Of a stretch of 64,000 nucleotides of DNA, positions 27,199 through 35,432 are shown piece after piece. Numbering within the stretch: position 1 is the first letter of the stretch; each line of letters starts with the position of its first letter. A model generated the notes under the pieces. The model had not been told where the DNA came from, made no database searches, and worked only from the letters and a program-made list of their open reading frames with translations. Location of the stretch: NCBI GenBank assembly GCA_031417835.1, contig JANOWJ010000181.1, positions 29,105 to 93,104 on the forward strand, in the 5' to 3' direction. The stretch comes from JADJLQ01 sp031417835. Its GTDB lineage: Bacteria > Bacteroidota > Bacteroidia > Chitinophagales > Saprospiraceae. A program made the position numbers and the translations under genes.

Positions 27199-27729
27199 CT
27201 ATTTAGTCAATAAATGCTGCATTTCTTCCCTTTGACTGTTGTATGCATCTATATTTCCATTTATTATAAATTTTTTAGATTTCCGTGAACCCCCTACTAA
27301 GCCTACCAATGTAGGCATTGGTGTGGTCAAAACGTTAAAGAATATTAAGCCTTGAAGAGGTGTGACATAAAAATAGTCATCCTCACTGGCGGTAACCGCA
27401 GAAATAAGTCCCAAAAAGGTACCTATTCCAAGACCAATTAACGCACCTTTAGCTGCTCCTCTTCCATGTTTAAATTTTGAATAGACTTTGATTGTAGCTA
27501 CTTGATGTGCAGGTAAAAATTGATCAACATAGATATTCTTACCACGCATTTTAGTTTCAATTAGAATGCTATCTTGTTTGAATTCTTTGACAAAGGTCCT
27601 ACCATTAAAGGATCCACTCGTAAGCGTAATCTCACCCCTGTACCGTACCTCTTGGGCAAAGTTAGAGAAAGGTTGAATGAGGAATAGAATTATCGAGGTC
27701 ACTATTTTAAATTGAATTGTACTTTTCAT
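27199..27729 (-). CDS. Exported glycine-zipper-like protein, tandem paralogue B
   Basis: The 176-residue protein starts MKSTIQFKIVTSIILFL with signal peptide ending near SNFAQ. It has the same core blocks as its neighbours: GEITLTSGSFNGRTFVK, KNIYVDQFLPAHQVA, HGRGAAKGALIGLGIGTFLG and GGSRKSKKFIINGNI. It is closest to C in sequence, so B and C look like the younger duplication. Gaps of 60 and 50 bases separate the three genes, consistent with one transcript. Function is unknown. Confidence 0.72.
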   Translation of the reverse strand: MKSTIQFKIVTSIILFLIQPFSNFAQEVRYRGEITLTSGSFNGRTFVKEFKQDSILIETKMRGKNIYVDQFLPAHQVATIKVYSKFKHGRGAAKGALIGLGIGTFLGLISAVTASEDDYFYVTPLQGLIFFNVLTTPMPTLVGLVGGSRKSKKFIINGNIDAYNSQREEMQHLLTK

Positions 27730-27779
27730 AATTTTTAAATGTATAATATTAATTGATTCTTTTTAATGGTAATCCTAAG

Positions 27780-28313
27780 TTAGTATTTAGTCATTAAGTG
27801 CTGCATTTCTTCCCATTGTTTGTTGTATTCTATTAAATTTCCATTAATGATATATTTCTTGGATTTCCTTGAACCACCTACTAAGCCACCCAACGTGAAC
27901 AATGGCGTAGTCAACACGTTTAAGAATATGAAACCTTTTAGAGGTGATACATATAAATAGCTTTCCTCACTGGTTGAGATTGTATTCAAAACACCTAAAA
28001 ATGTGCCCATTCCAAGCCCAAGTATAGCACCTTTAATGGCTCCTCTTCCGTGTTTAAATTTTGAATAGACTTTGACTCTCGCTGCCTGATGTACATGTAT
28101 AAATCGATCAACATAGATATTTTTACCTCGCACTTTAGTTTCAATTAAGATGCTATCTTTTTTGAATTCTTTGACATAAGTCCTGCCATTGAAGGATCCA
28201 CCCGTAAGCGTGATAACCCCTCTGCACCGTACCTCTTGGGCAAAGTTAGAAAAAGGTTGAGTTAGGAATAGAATTATCGAGGTCGCTATTTTAAATTGAA
28301 TTGTATTTTTCAT
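27780..28313 (-). CDS. Exported glycine-zipper-like protein, tandem paralogue C
   Basis: The 177-residue protein MKNTIQFKIATSIILFL... has signal peptide ending near SNFAQ and core RCRGVITLTGGSFNGRTYVK, KNIYVDRFIHVHQAA, HGRGAIKGAILGLGMGTFLG, GGSRKSKKYIINGN. It differs from B by RCRG for RYRG and by a changed FLPAH loop (FIHVH). Its ATG overlaps the stop of the upstream gene by four bases (ATGA), so translation is probably coupled to the 204-residue protein before it. Function is unknown. Confidence 0.72.
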   Translation of the reverse strand: MKNTIQFKIATSIILFLTQPFSNFAQEVRCRGVITLTGGSFNGRTYVKEFKKDSILIETKVRGKNIYVDRFIHVHQAARVKVYSKFKHGRGAIKGAILGLGMGTFLGVLNTISTSEESYLYVSPLKGFIFLNVLTTPLFTLGGLVGGSRKSKKYIINGNLIEYNKQWEEMQHLMTKY

Positions 28314-28924
28314 AATTTGACTAACCCAATATTCAAAATAAGTTCATAACCAACAAAGGATCGGAGTTTGTTTATATTGGAAGTGACCCCAAATTCCGCC
28401 CCATAAATAGTTAAAAACGGCAATTCAATTTTGGCTCTAATATCTAAGCCGATAGCGTTATTTTTAATATATGTGGTATTATAATAATTGAAATGATTTG
28501 AGACCCCATCTATAACTAAGTAATGTGAATTTGGTTTAAACTGAGCGATTTTATGCGAAATGAACGAAGGACCAACTTCTAATCCATATCGAACCCATTT
28601 AAAGTGAGATGAAAATTGTCGAACTAATTTTATAGAAGTAGCTCTTAGGAGATCTTCTGTGCCGCAATTCATCGCACCAAGGTACGTGGCACATCTATAA
28701 TCTAAAGGCAACTGTTTACTTAAAGTATTATTCGCTTGATTTTTTATTTGAATTCCATAGCCTCCTTGCTTTAGCGTAGTGAGATTTAATCCAAATATTT
28801 TGCCTTGGATTATACGACCTCCTCCAATTCCTAAATAGAAATTAATGTGGGGAAGGCTATCATTTGTACTAAATACAGTATGAGTCACACCCAGACAAAG
28901 TAATGTAATAAGAATTCCTTTCAT
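28310..28924 (-). CDS. Exported protein, probably small outer-membrane barrel
   Basis: The 204-residue protein has a signal peptide (MKGILITLLCLGVTHTVFS). It is followed by alternating hydrophobic/polar strands with Gly and aromatic residues (HINFYLGIGGGRIIQG, YGLEVGPSFIS, LTIYGAEFGVTSNI) and ends in a strand-like IGLVKL. That suggests a beta-barrel, but no family was recognised. It is translationally coupled to paralogue C through an ATGA overlap and follows the beta-lactamase-like gene by 38 bases, so these genes probably form one operon. Confidence 0.6.
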   Translation of the reverse strand: MKGILITLLCLGVTHTVFSTNDSLPHINFYLGIGGGRIIQGKIFGLNLTTLKQGGYGIQIKNQANNTLSKQLPLDYRCATYLGAMNCGTEDLLRATSIKLVRQFSSHFKWVRYGLEVGPSFISHKIAQFKPNSHYLVIDGVSNHFNYYNTTYIKNNAIGLDIRAKIELPFLTIYGAEFGVTSNINKLRSFVGYELILNIGLVKL

Positions 28925-28962
28925 GTTAATACTTTTAGGCTATTATTGAATCCTATTAGAAG

Positions 28963-30153
28963 TCAATTAAATAATGCACTCGTAAGCTCATCCTGAAAAT
29001 CATAAAACACTTCGCGCAGTTCACTGGCTGCATTTGTTCCATAATTCATAATAAAACAACAAGTCACATCGTAATTGGGAAAGTAAAAACAGTTGGCACT
29101 ATACCCCAGGTCTCTCCCGGTATGGCCATAGCCGTACCGATCGGAAGTCAGAGGCTGATTAAAATATCTTTTCATGAGTCCAGGACCAAGGTTCAGATCG
29201 TTGCCAGGATCTTCAGGATCTACCTCAGGAACAAATTTGGTCATTTCTGCCAAACTAGCAGCTTTCAGGACAGTTTTGTGCCGTAATACTGGATCTATAA
29301 ACTTTTGTAGATCCAGTACGGTGGAGAAAAATCCTCCATAGCCATGTCCGCTGCCTGTATTAAAGTTAGTGACATTGATCAGCGTCTGATTATTATACAG
29401 ATCAAAATACCCTTGAGCCGTGATCGGTGGCAGCTCATCGTGGGTGTAGTAATATGTATCATTCATACCCAACGGACCCAATATTTTTGAATGCAATAGT
29501 TCTGTGTTTGACTTTCCGGTAGCTTTGGAAATAATCATCGATAGTAGGAGTGTATTCGTGTTGGAATAAAAACAGCTGGATCCTAATTCAAACTTAGTGT
29601 CTTGATGAAAGGCAAATTCTATTAGTTCTTCAGCTTCCCATTTTTTATCTGGATTGTTTAATAAGGCCAGGTAAAATGCATTGCTGGTGATCACATCAAA
29701 TATACCTGTCGTATGATTCATCAATTGCCGAATTGTAGCACCTTTACAATTTTTAACCTTATCCAATACTTCCGCTGATATCCAAGGATCTACTATGTCA
29801 TCGAGTTTAAATACATTTTCTTCCACTAATTTGTGTACCAGCGTGCCCGTAAACATTTTGGTGATGCTGGCTACTTTAGCTACAGTGCAAGGTTGAAAAT
29901 CAATGTTTTTATCGATATCCGCTTTGCCTGCCGCCCCGATCCAAGTTCCGGATTTATCGCGGATTAACATGGATATACCGGGCAGTCCCTGCTTGATGTA
30001 TTTGGTGAGAATGTTTTGGAATATAGCAGCTTTAGGATGATTGGCATTATCGGACAGAAATGTATACCGGCAGGGGCGAGTTGATTCGATATCCCCTTTT
30101 TGACAGGCGATCAATGAAAGACAGACTACGATAATCATGGTTATTTTTTTCAT
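28963..30153 (-). CDS. Serine hydrolase lipoprotein, class C beta-lactamase/DD-peptidase type
   Basis: The 396-residue protein has a lipobox (SLIA, Cys17). Catalytic motifs of the class C/AmpC-like family are present: SITK at 96-99, a Tyr-Ser-Asn near 197 and HTG in GYGHTGRDLGY near the C-terminus. IRQLMNHTTGIFD is also typical. Members include esterases, D-amino-acid amidases and cell-wall peptidases, and most do not hydrolyse beta-lactams. Its ATG overlaps the stop of the upstream gene by four bases. Confidence 0.85.
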   Translation of the reverse strand: MKKITMIIVVCLSLIACQKGDIESTRPCRYTFLSDNANHPKAAIFQNILTKYIKQGLPGISMLIRDKSGTWIGAAGKADIDKNIDFQPCTVAKVASITKMFTGTLVHKLVEENVFKLDDIVDPWISAEVLDKVKNCKGATIRQLMNHTTGIFDVITSNAFYLALLNNPDKKWEAEELIEFAFHQDTKFELGSSCFYSNTNTLLLSMIISKATGKSNTELLHSKILGPLGMNDTYYYTHDELPPITAQGYFDLYNNQTLINVTNFNTGSGHGYGGFFSTVLDLQKFIDPVLRHKTVLKAASLAEMTKFVPEVDPEDPGNDLNLGPGLMKRYFNQPLTSDRYGYGHTGRDLGYSANCFYFPNYDVTCCFIMNYGTNAASELREVFYDFQDELTSALFN

Positions 30154-30767
30154 GTAGTAGTAGATTTAGGTTTGAGCCTCAAATAAACTCCTATGTGAAT
30201 AGAGGTGCTGGGTAGCAAGGGCACATAACTATTTACAAACGGCGTTATCATCCGGACCCTGTATTGAATAAAAGGGGTTATAAATTGGAATTGATAAAAC
30301 AAGCCTGCACTCACGGATACCTGAGCATGTGGTTTGCCCAACCTACCAGTGCGTTCATAATTTCCTTCCGGCTGAAGTTTAAATTTTTCATGCAATTCAA
30401 ATGTATGCAGATAACCCAGGCCCCCAGACCAGGAAAGCCCGAAATCTCTGGATATTGGATATAGCTTATTGTATTCAGTATACAATTGAATACCATGATG
30501 TACTAGCCGATGATAATAGTACCCTGCCTTCCACAGCAAGTAGGAGCTAGACTTTGCTTTCATTTTTATTTTACTAGATAAGCCCACATCTAGACCAGGA
30601 TGTAACGGCCCGGAAAACCCATTAGGCGGTAAGGCAGTGGCATGATTAAATAGTGATAGACTCATCACGTTTTGGGCAAAGGATATCGGATACAGAACAC
30701 ATGCTAACCCAAGCGTTATAAAAAAGGTGAAAAAGGTGTTCTTATGTTTGCTTTTTTTGGATTTCAT
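30150..30767 (-). CDS. Exported outer-membrane-like protein, unknown
   Basis: The 205-residue protein starts with a Lys-rich n-region (MKSKKSKHKN) and a hydrophobic segment ending near SFAQ. Beta-strand-like segments follow (SYLLWKAGYYYHRLVHHG, FGLSWSGGLGYLHTFELH, VSAGLFYQFQFITPFIQYRV). This suggests a small barrel or porin-like fold. It overlaps the serine hydrolase gene by four bases, so the two are translationally coupled and may act on the same envelope target. No specific family is recognised. Confidence 0.62.
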   Translation of the reverse strand: MKSKKSKHKNTFFTFFITLGLACVLYPISFAQNVMSLSLFNHATALPPNGFSGPLHPGLDVGLSSKIKMKAKSSSYLLWKAGYYYHRLVHHGIQLYTEYNKLYPISRDFGLSWSGGLGYLHTFELHEKFKLQPEGNYERTGRLGKPHAQVSVSAGLFYQFQFITPFIQYRVRMITPFVNSYVPLLPSTSIHIGVYLRLKPKSTTT

Positions 30768-30871
30768 GATCTAAAGTTTAGTACCGTTTTTCATACTGTG
30801 GAATTTTACAAATTTGTACATACTGATTGTGATAGTGGGCTAATTCCTGGTAAATGTTTATGTCATTCACT

Positions 30872-31405
30872 TTAATCGCATGTACTGGTCACTTTCATAT
30901 TGTCCAGTGTAATTTCTCCGTTGGCATTAATTCTTAATGTATAGGTATACAACATTTCGGTATCTGGTACATTACCCTTACCTACCAATTTAGATTTTAT
31001 AGCATAGGTAGCGTGGTATGCGCCATTTTCAAAGTTTCCAGAATATTCTTTTTTCCCGATATTTATCCATTCGTATTGATTGCCGGATTTAAATGCGAAC
31101 CCTGTTCCTTTACTGTTGTAGTGAGAACTAAACGAAAAATGCCCACCTGGAGTAACCTTGAAATCATTGTACATGATGTGCATTCTTCCCTGTATTAGTA
31201 TGGTCTCTATACAATTATTGATTTTATAACTTATATCATAAAAGTCCTGGCTGACCGAACGAGCAGTCAAGGGTGTACCTAATTCTGTGGAGGCGTTCTC
31301 TTCGTTGGCAATAGAGGTAATAGGATTTTCTTTGGAGCAGGACATAAAAACGAATAGCATTAGGCTTGCACTCAGTTTTAAGGTTTTAATAATAGAAGTT
31401 TTCAT
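30872..31405 (-). CDS. Small lipoprotein, unknown
   Basis: The 177-residue protein has a lipobox in LMLFVFMSCSKENP, so it is a predicted lipoprotein. The mature part is beta-rich (GGHFSFSSHYNSKGTGFAF, YAIKSKLVGKGNVPDTEM). It resembles the many short Bacteroidota lipoproteins of unknown role. It is 104 bases upstream of the next minus-strand gene and 214 bases downstream of the LytTR gene, so it may have its own promoter. Confidence 0.65.
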   Translation of the reverse strand: MKTSIIKTLKLSASLMLFVFMSCSKENPITSIANEENASTELGTPLTARSVSQDFYDISYKINNCIETILIQGRMHIMYNDFKVTPGGHFSFSSHYNSKGTGFAFKSGNQYEWINIGKKEYSGNFENGAYHATYAIKSKLVGKGNVPDTEMLYTYTLRINANGEITLDNMKVTSTCD

Positions 31406-31619
31406 AATTTTATGTTTAATAGTTGTTTACATTTATTGCATTAAAGCTAGTCAAGGAAATACCTGATTTTTTATCTTAAGTGATGAGGGCGTAACAGCAT
31501 CTGACGAACTAAATATTTTGGCTAATGAATTTTTTGTTTGATTCAGTCTTGAAAAAATGGGCTGGGGTGATTTATTATAAATGAATATGCGGAACATGGA
31601 AGGGACTTACTAAGCGGGA

Positions 31620-32060
31620 TTACAAGGCCTGAATGGCTTGTAGCAGTTCTTGTCTGGCAACTCTAGACACTCTAAGTTTGTAGGCAGGAGAGGCATTAGC
31701 CCTCAGCGGAGTCTTTAAGTGTAAATATCCTTCGGAATTATTAAAACTATCGATCTCTGCTGGATTGACGATATAGGAACGGCCAATTTTAATAAAATGA
31801 AATCGACTTACTATAGACTCTTCATAAAAGCCAAGGTTTTTACCAGACAATATGGTTGAGCCATCTGTAAGATAAAAAATGACGCTGGACCCGTAAGCTT
31901 CGATATATGATACTTTTAATGCTTCTAGATACTTGGTGATGTCTCCTTCATGATTTCTGTATCGGATTGCGATACGGGACGGCTTGGTCGAAGTGCCTTC
32001 TAATAATACTTTTGATGTATGACTCTTGCCTTTGTAATTAGCGATCAAATTATTTTTCAT
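31620..32060 (-). CDS. LytTR DNA-binding regulator
   Basis: The 146-residue protein has the LytTR core in its second half: ALKVSYIEAYGSSVIFYL, then SRFHFIKIGRSYIVNP and a final basic strand/helix (YKLRVSRVARQELLQAI). There is no receiver domain, so it is a stand-alone DNA-binding protein rather than a full response regulator. It lies directly upstream of the minus-strand run of exported proteins and could control them, but no direct evidence is visible. Confidence 0.8.
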   Translation of the reverse strand: MKNNLIANYKGKSHTSKVLLEGTSTKPSRIAIRYRNHEGDITKYLEALKVSYIEAYGSSVIFYLTDGSTILSGKNLGFYEESIVSRFHFIKIGRSYIVNPAEIDSFNNSEGYLHLKTPLRANASPAYKLRVSRVARQELLQAIQAL

Positions 32061-32446
32061 ACAACATATTTTATAGAGTATAGAATGGTGATTTCGTTTA
32101 ACAATGTAAAGATGGCAGCAGTCGAACCGCTTTTTTTTGACTGATTTTGACTCCTAGTTAATATTCTGTTGGTTGATTTGCAGGTCGGATGTAGTTTTTA
32201 ATCTTTTTTGAACAGAATCCTCAATGAATCAGGAAGATTTGTAATTATTGTGCATAGACTCCTGTTCATTGGACTTGCGAGGCTTGTTTTTGCATGTTTT
32301 ATGCAAAAAATTGTAATTTTTGTTTAATTTGTTCAAAGTTTCACGAGTTTTATGAATTTAAACTCAGAATCGAATACTCTTGACAAAGGCCGATATTTGA
32401 ATTCAAGGATACCACTGCCATACCTGTTGCCATAAATACTTCCGAT
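32061..32446. other. Divergent intergenic region, no clear element
   Basis: These 386 bases lie between the LytTR gene and the HTH gene. A TTGACA at about 32379 is followed too closely by GATATTTG (one change from the TAnnTTTG box). Nothing else was recognised. Confidence 0.35.
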
Positions 32447-33436
32447 ATGAATGTCAATTTACCCGATTACTACACTTCATTTTTAGATGCGCTCAAACTG
32501 AAATGTACTTCACAGAGTGCTCTGGTAAAGGAGTTGTGTACGTTACTTAATCTTCAAAACAGGGCGATATATAACCGCTTAAATGGGGATACACAGTTTA
32601 CCATAAATGAAGCAATTCTGATCTGTAAAACATATAAAATAGACCTTCAGGAGATTTTGATGCCCGATGCAGACAGCATCATTTACCAAAGCACCACTGT
32701 TGGGCGTAAAATCAATAAGCCTATTGATTATTTGAACGGTCTTTATCAATCACTTGAATGGCTGAAAACGTTGCCTAATCCTAAGATTCATAATACATCG
32801 CATGATTTTCCGTTATTTCTTACCTGCAAATTTCCTAGGCTTATCAAATTGAAATTGGCCATTTGGAGTTATTACACGTGGGAAATCAAGAGTTTTCGCA
32901 GTGCTACTATATTCGATCTGGAAGACAAGGAGTTTGATGGAGTTGATGAAATGTGTAAAAAGATTTCTGCGGTCTACGATCAATTTCCGTCAATAGAGTA
33001 TTTACCTTCTTCTTTATTTGAAAATACGTTGTACCAAATTCGCTTTTTGTGGGAAGTTGAAGGATTTTTATACAAGGATCACTGTAAAATGCTATTGAAT
33101 GATCTTGAAGCAATCCTGGCTCACATGGAGGATATTGCTATTTCAGGGACAAAAAATCCAGCTTCGGTTCTATTTTATCGCAGCGACATGCTCAATCAAA
33201 GTCTCAATTTTTTGATAGAATGGGATTTAGGTTGTAGGGTCTATACTATGATTGACAGCCCCAATAACATTTTTACGGAATCACCTAGGATGGTGGCTCA
33301 CATGAAAGATTATTTCCGAAAAATTGTACAATCTTCAGAGTCCCTGACTCAAAGCAATGCTAAAGAACGCAGAAAATATTTTAATCAGCTGCATCAAAAA
33401 GTAAAAATTTTACAGGATATGTTGAATACACCGTAA
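32447..33436 (+). CDS. HTH protein with unknown effector region
   Basis: The 329-residue protein has an N-terminal helix-turn-helix-like segment at about 18-62 (SALVKELCTLLNLQNRAIYN, then NGDTQFTINEAILICKTYKI), reminiscent of BetR/Cro-type domains. The remaining 260 residues are helical with conserved aromatics and end in a coiled-coil-like HQKVKILQDML. I do not recognise the second part. The gene lies 49 bases before the helicase gene and may be co-transcribed with it. Confidence 0.6.
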   Translation: MNVNLPDYYTSFLDALKLKCTSQSALVKELCTLLNLQNRAIYNRLNGDTQFTINEAILICKTYKIDLQEILMPDADSIIYQSTTVGRKINKPIDYLNGLYQSLEWLKTLPNPKIHNTSHDFPLFLTCKFPRLIKLKLAIWSYYTWEIKSFRSATIFDLEDKEFDGVDEMCKKISAVYDQFPSIEYLPSSLFENTLYQIRFLWEVEGFLYKDHCKMLLNDLEAILAHMEDIAISGTKNPASVLFYRSDMLNQSLNFLIEWDLGCRVYTMIDSPNNIFTESPRMVAHMKDYFRKIVQSSESLTQSNAKERRKYFNQLHQKVKILQDMLNTP

Positions 33437-33485
33437 TATTCAAACTTTCGCCAATCTTTTAATTTCCTGCTTATCTTACGCCTGC

Positions 33486-35303
33486 ATGCTCCTTACCCCT
33501 GAACAACAAGCCATCATCCAATCCACCGGCAATATTAAAATCAACGCAGTAGCCGGCTCAGGAAAGACCACTACGATCATAGAATACGCCAAAGCCAGAC
33601 CCAGGTCAAGTAAAATTTTATACATAGCGTTTAATAAATCTGTAAAACTTGAAGCTATAAAACGTTTTGCCGATCATGGCCTCGATCAGGTCATCGTGGA
33701 GACCGCACATTCATTGGCTTATAAACACATTGTGTTACACCATCGCTATACCGTTAAAGCTCAAGGATATAAAACCAACGAACTGGTGGATTTGCTGGGA
33801 TTGCAAGCCAGTGGGGAAAAACATGCCGCGTACATTGTAGCCAATCACATTTCAAAATTTATTACTTATTTCTGCAATAGTGATAAACTTAAAGTCAGCG
33901 AGTTGAATTATCTGGATGTGGTAGCTGATCCCAAAGCAAAAATATTTGTACGAAATTATTATCCCTACATTGAAAAGCAGACCCGCATGCTGCTCGGGCG
34001 AATGGACAAAGGTGGCATCGATATCACCCATGATTTTTATTTAAAAAAATTCCAATTGTCTAATCCTGTTTTGAACTATGATTATATCCTATTTGATGAG
34101 GGGCAAGATGCCTCTCAGGCTATGCTGGATGTATTTTTTAATCAAAAGGCAATCAAAGTCATCGTAGGTGATACGCATCAACAGATCTATGGCTGGCGCT
34201 ATGCCATCAATTCTTTGGAGAAAGCAGATTTTACAACATGCCACCTTACAACAAGTTTTAGGTTTAGTCAAGATATAGCCAATCTAGCTATGGCCGTCTT
34301 AGAACGAAAAAAACAAATGGGGCCATATCAACCTGTCCCCATCGTGGGAAAAGGAACAAATAAATCGAATAAGTCAAAGGCGACATTAGCGCGGACCAAT
34401 CTGGGACTCTTGATCCGGGCGATCCAGTTCATCAGTGAAAACTCAAAAGTCAAAAAGATTTATTTTGAAGGAAATATTAATTCTTATACTTATGCAGATG
34501 AAGGCGCGTCTCTATATGATGTCCTCAATCTATACAACTACCAACACGATCGCATCAAAGATCCTTTGATCAAATCCATGAAAGACCTAGCCGATCTTGA
34601 AGACTATATCGAAAAGACCGGAGATGCACAGCTTGGTATGATGGTAGAGATTGTTAAAGAATATGAAAACGAGATCTATGACATCCTGCGGGAACTCAAG
34701 GAAAAACATGTAGCAACGGATCAGCGCGATCATGCTGAGATGATCTTCTCTACGGTACATCGATGTAAGGGGTTGGAGTACGACACGGTCCATCTCGTCA
34801 ATGATTTTTTATCGGAAACCAAACTCTCATCCCTTTTGTCGAAAGATCAAAAAAAGGAGGAAGAATTGGAATCGCCGGCTGGCCCTGAAGATAGCGCAAA
34901 ATTAAGTGAAGAAATCAATTTACTCTATGTGGCCATCACCAGAGCGAAGTCCAGATTGTTTATTTCTGAAGATCTTATGCCTGCTAATTTTCCAGATTCA
35001 GGACATATTCATTGGACCAAATCTTATAGGACTGGTCATGAGCCGCAAAAGAATGAAAAATCAAAAAAGGGCCAGAAGCAAAAAAATGAAAAAGTCTACA
35101 CTTTATTTCGCAATCCTGTATTAGGGGAAAAATCTAGAGCCTCACTCTCTGAAGCTAATCAACCTTGGACAGAGGCAATGGATACTGATCTTACGATCCA
35201 GTTTACAGATGGGGTAGAGCTCCAAAACCTTGCATATCATTTTGGCAGATCTAAAGGCTCAGTACGCGCAAGGATAAGAAAATTAGGTTTGGATCTGGAT
35301 TAG
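33486..35303 (+). CDS. UvrD/Rep-like superfamily 1 DNA helicase with C-terminal SANT-like extension
   Basis: The 605-residue protein shows SF1A motifs in order: Walker A AGSGKTTT (23-30), DEGQD (motif II), GDTHQQIYGWR (III), TTSFRFSQDIA (IV), VHRCKGLEYDTVH (V) and LLYVAITRAKSRL (VI). The protein is shorter than UvrD (about 720) and looks closer to the compact Fbh1-like helicases. After a Lys-rich linker (530-560), about 50 residues read as a SANT/Myb-like helix-turn-helix ending GSVRARIRKLGL. A role in DNA repair or recombination-intermediate removal is likely, with the tail possibly adding DNA contact. Confidence 0.88.
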   Translation: MLLTPEQQAIIQSTGNIKINAVAGSGKTTTIIEYAKARPRSSKILYIAFNKSVKLEAIKRFADHGLDQVIVETAHSLAYKHIVLHHRYTVKAQGYKTNELVDLLGLQASGEKHAAYIVANHISKFITYFCNSDKLKVSELNYLDVVADPKAKIFVRNYYPYIEKQTRMLLGRMDKGGIDITHDFYLKKFQLSNPVLNYDYILFDEGQDASQAMLDVFFNQKAIKVIVGDTHQQIYGWRYAINSLEKADFTTCHLTTSFRFSQDIANLAMAVLERKKQMGPYQPVPIVGKGTNKSNKSKATLARTNLGLLIRAIQFISENSKVKKIYFEGNINSYTYADEGASLYDVLNLYNYQHDRIKDPLIKSMKDLADLEDYIEKTGDAQLGMMVEIVKEYENEIYDILRELKEKHVATDQRDHAEMIFSTVHRCKGLEYDTVHLVNDFLSETKLSSLLSKDQKKEEELESPAGPEDSAKLSEEINLLYVAITRAKSRLFISEDLMPANFPDSGHIHWTKSYRTGHEPQKNEKSKKGQKQKNEKVYTLFRNPVLGEKSRASLSEANQPWTEAMDTDLTIQFTDGVELQNLAYHFGRSKGSVRARIRKLGLDLD

Positions 35304-35368
35304 ATGGCTTGTGATCTTAGGTGAAATAATTTTCTCACTCCAGTTTCAGGCAACCTCAGTGGATGCAA

Positions 35369-35401
35369 TTTGTCTTTAAAATTGGTTTGTCGGTAAATTT
35401 G
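35369..35401 (+). promoter_or_regulatory. Bacteroidota-type promoter (TTTG-N21-TAAATTTG)
   Basis: TTTG at 35369-35372 and TAAATTTG at 35394-35401 are 21 bases apart. That matches the known -33/-7 consensus TTTG-N19-21-TAnnTTTG of the primary sigma factor in this phylum. The GT39 gene starts 32 bases downstream. Confidence 0.65.
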
Positions 35402-35432
35402 AATAGTAGTAAATTGAAATGAATTTGAATGC

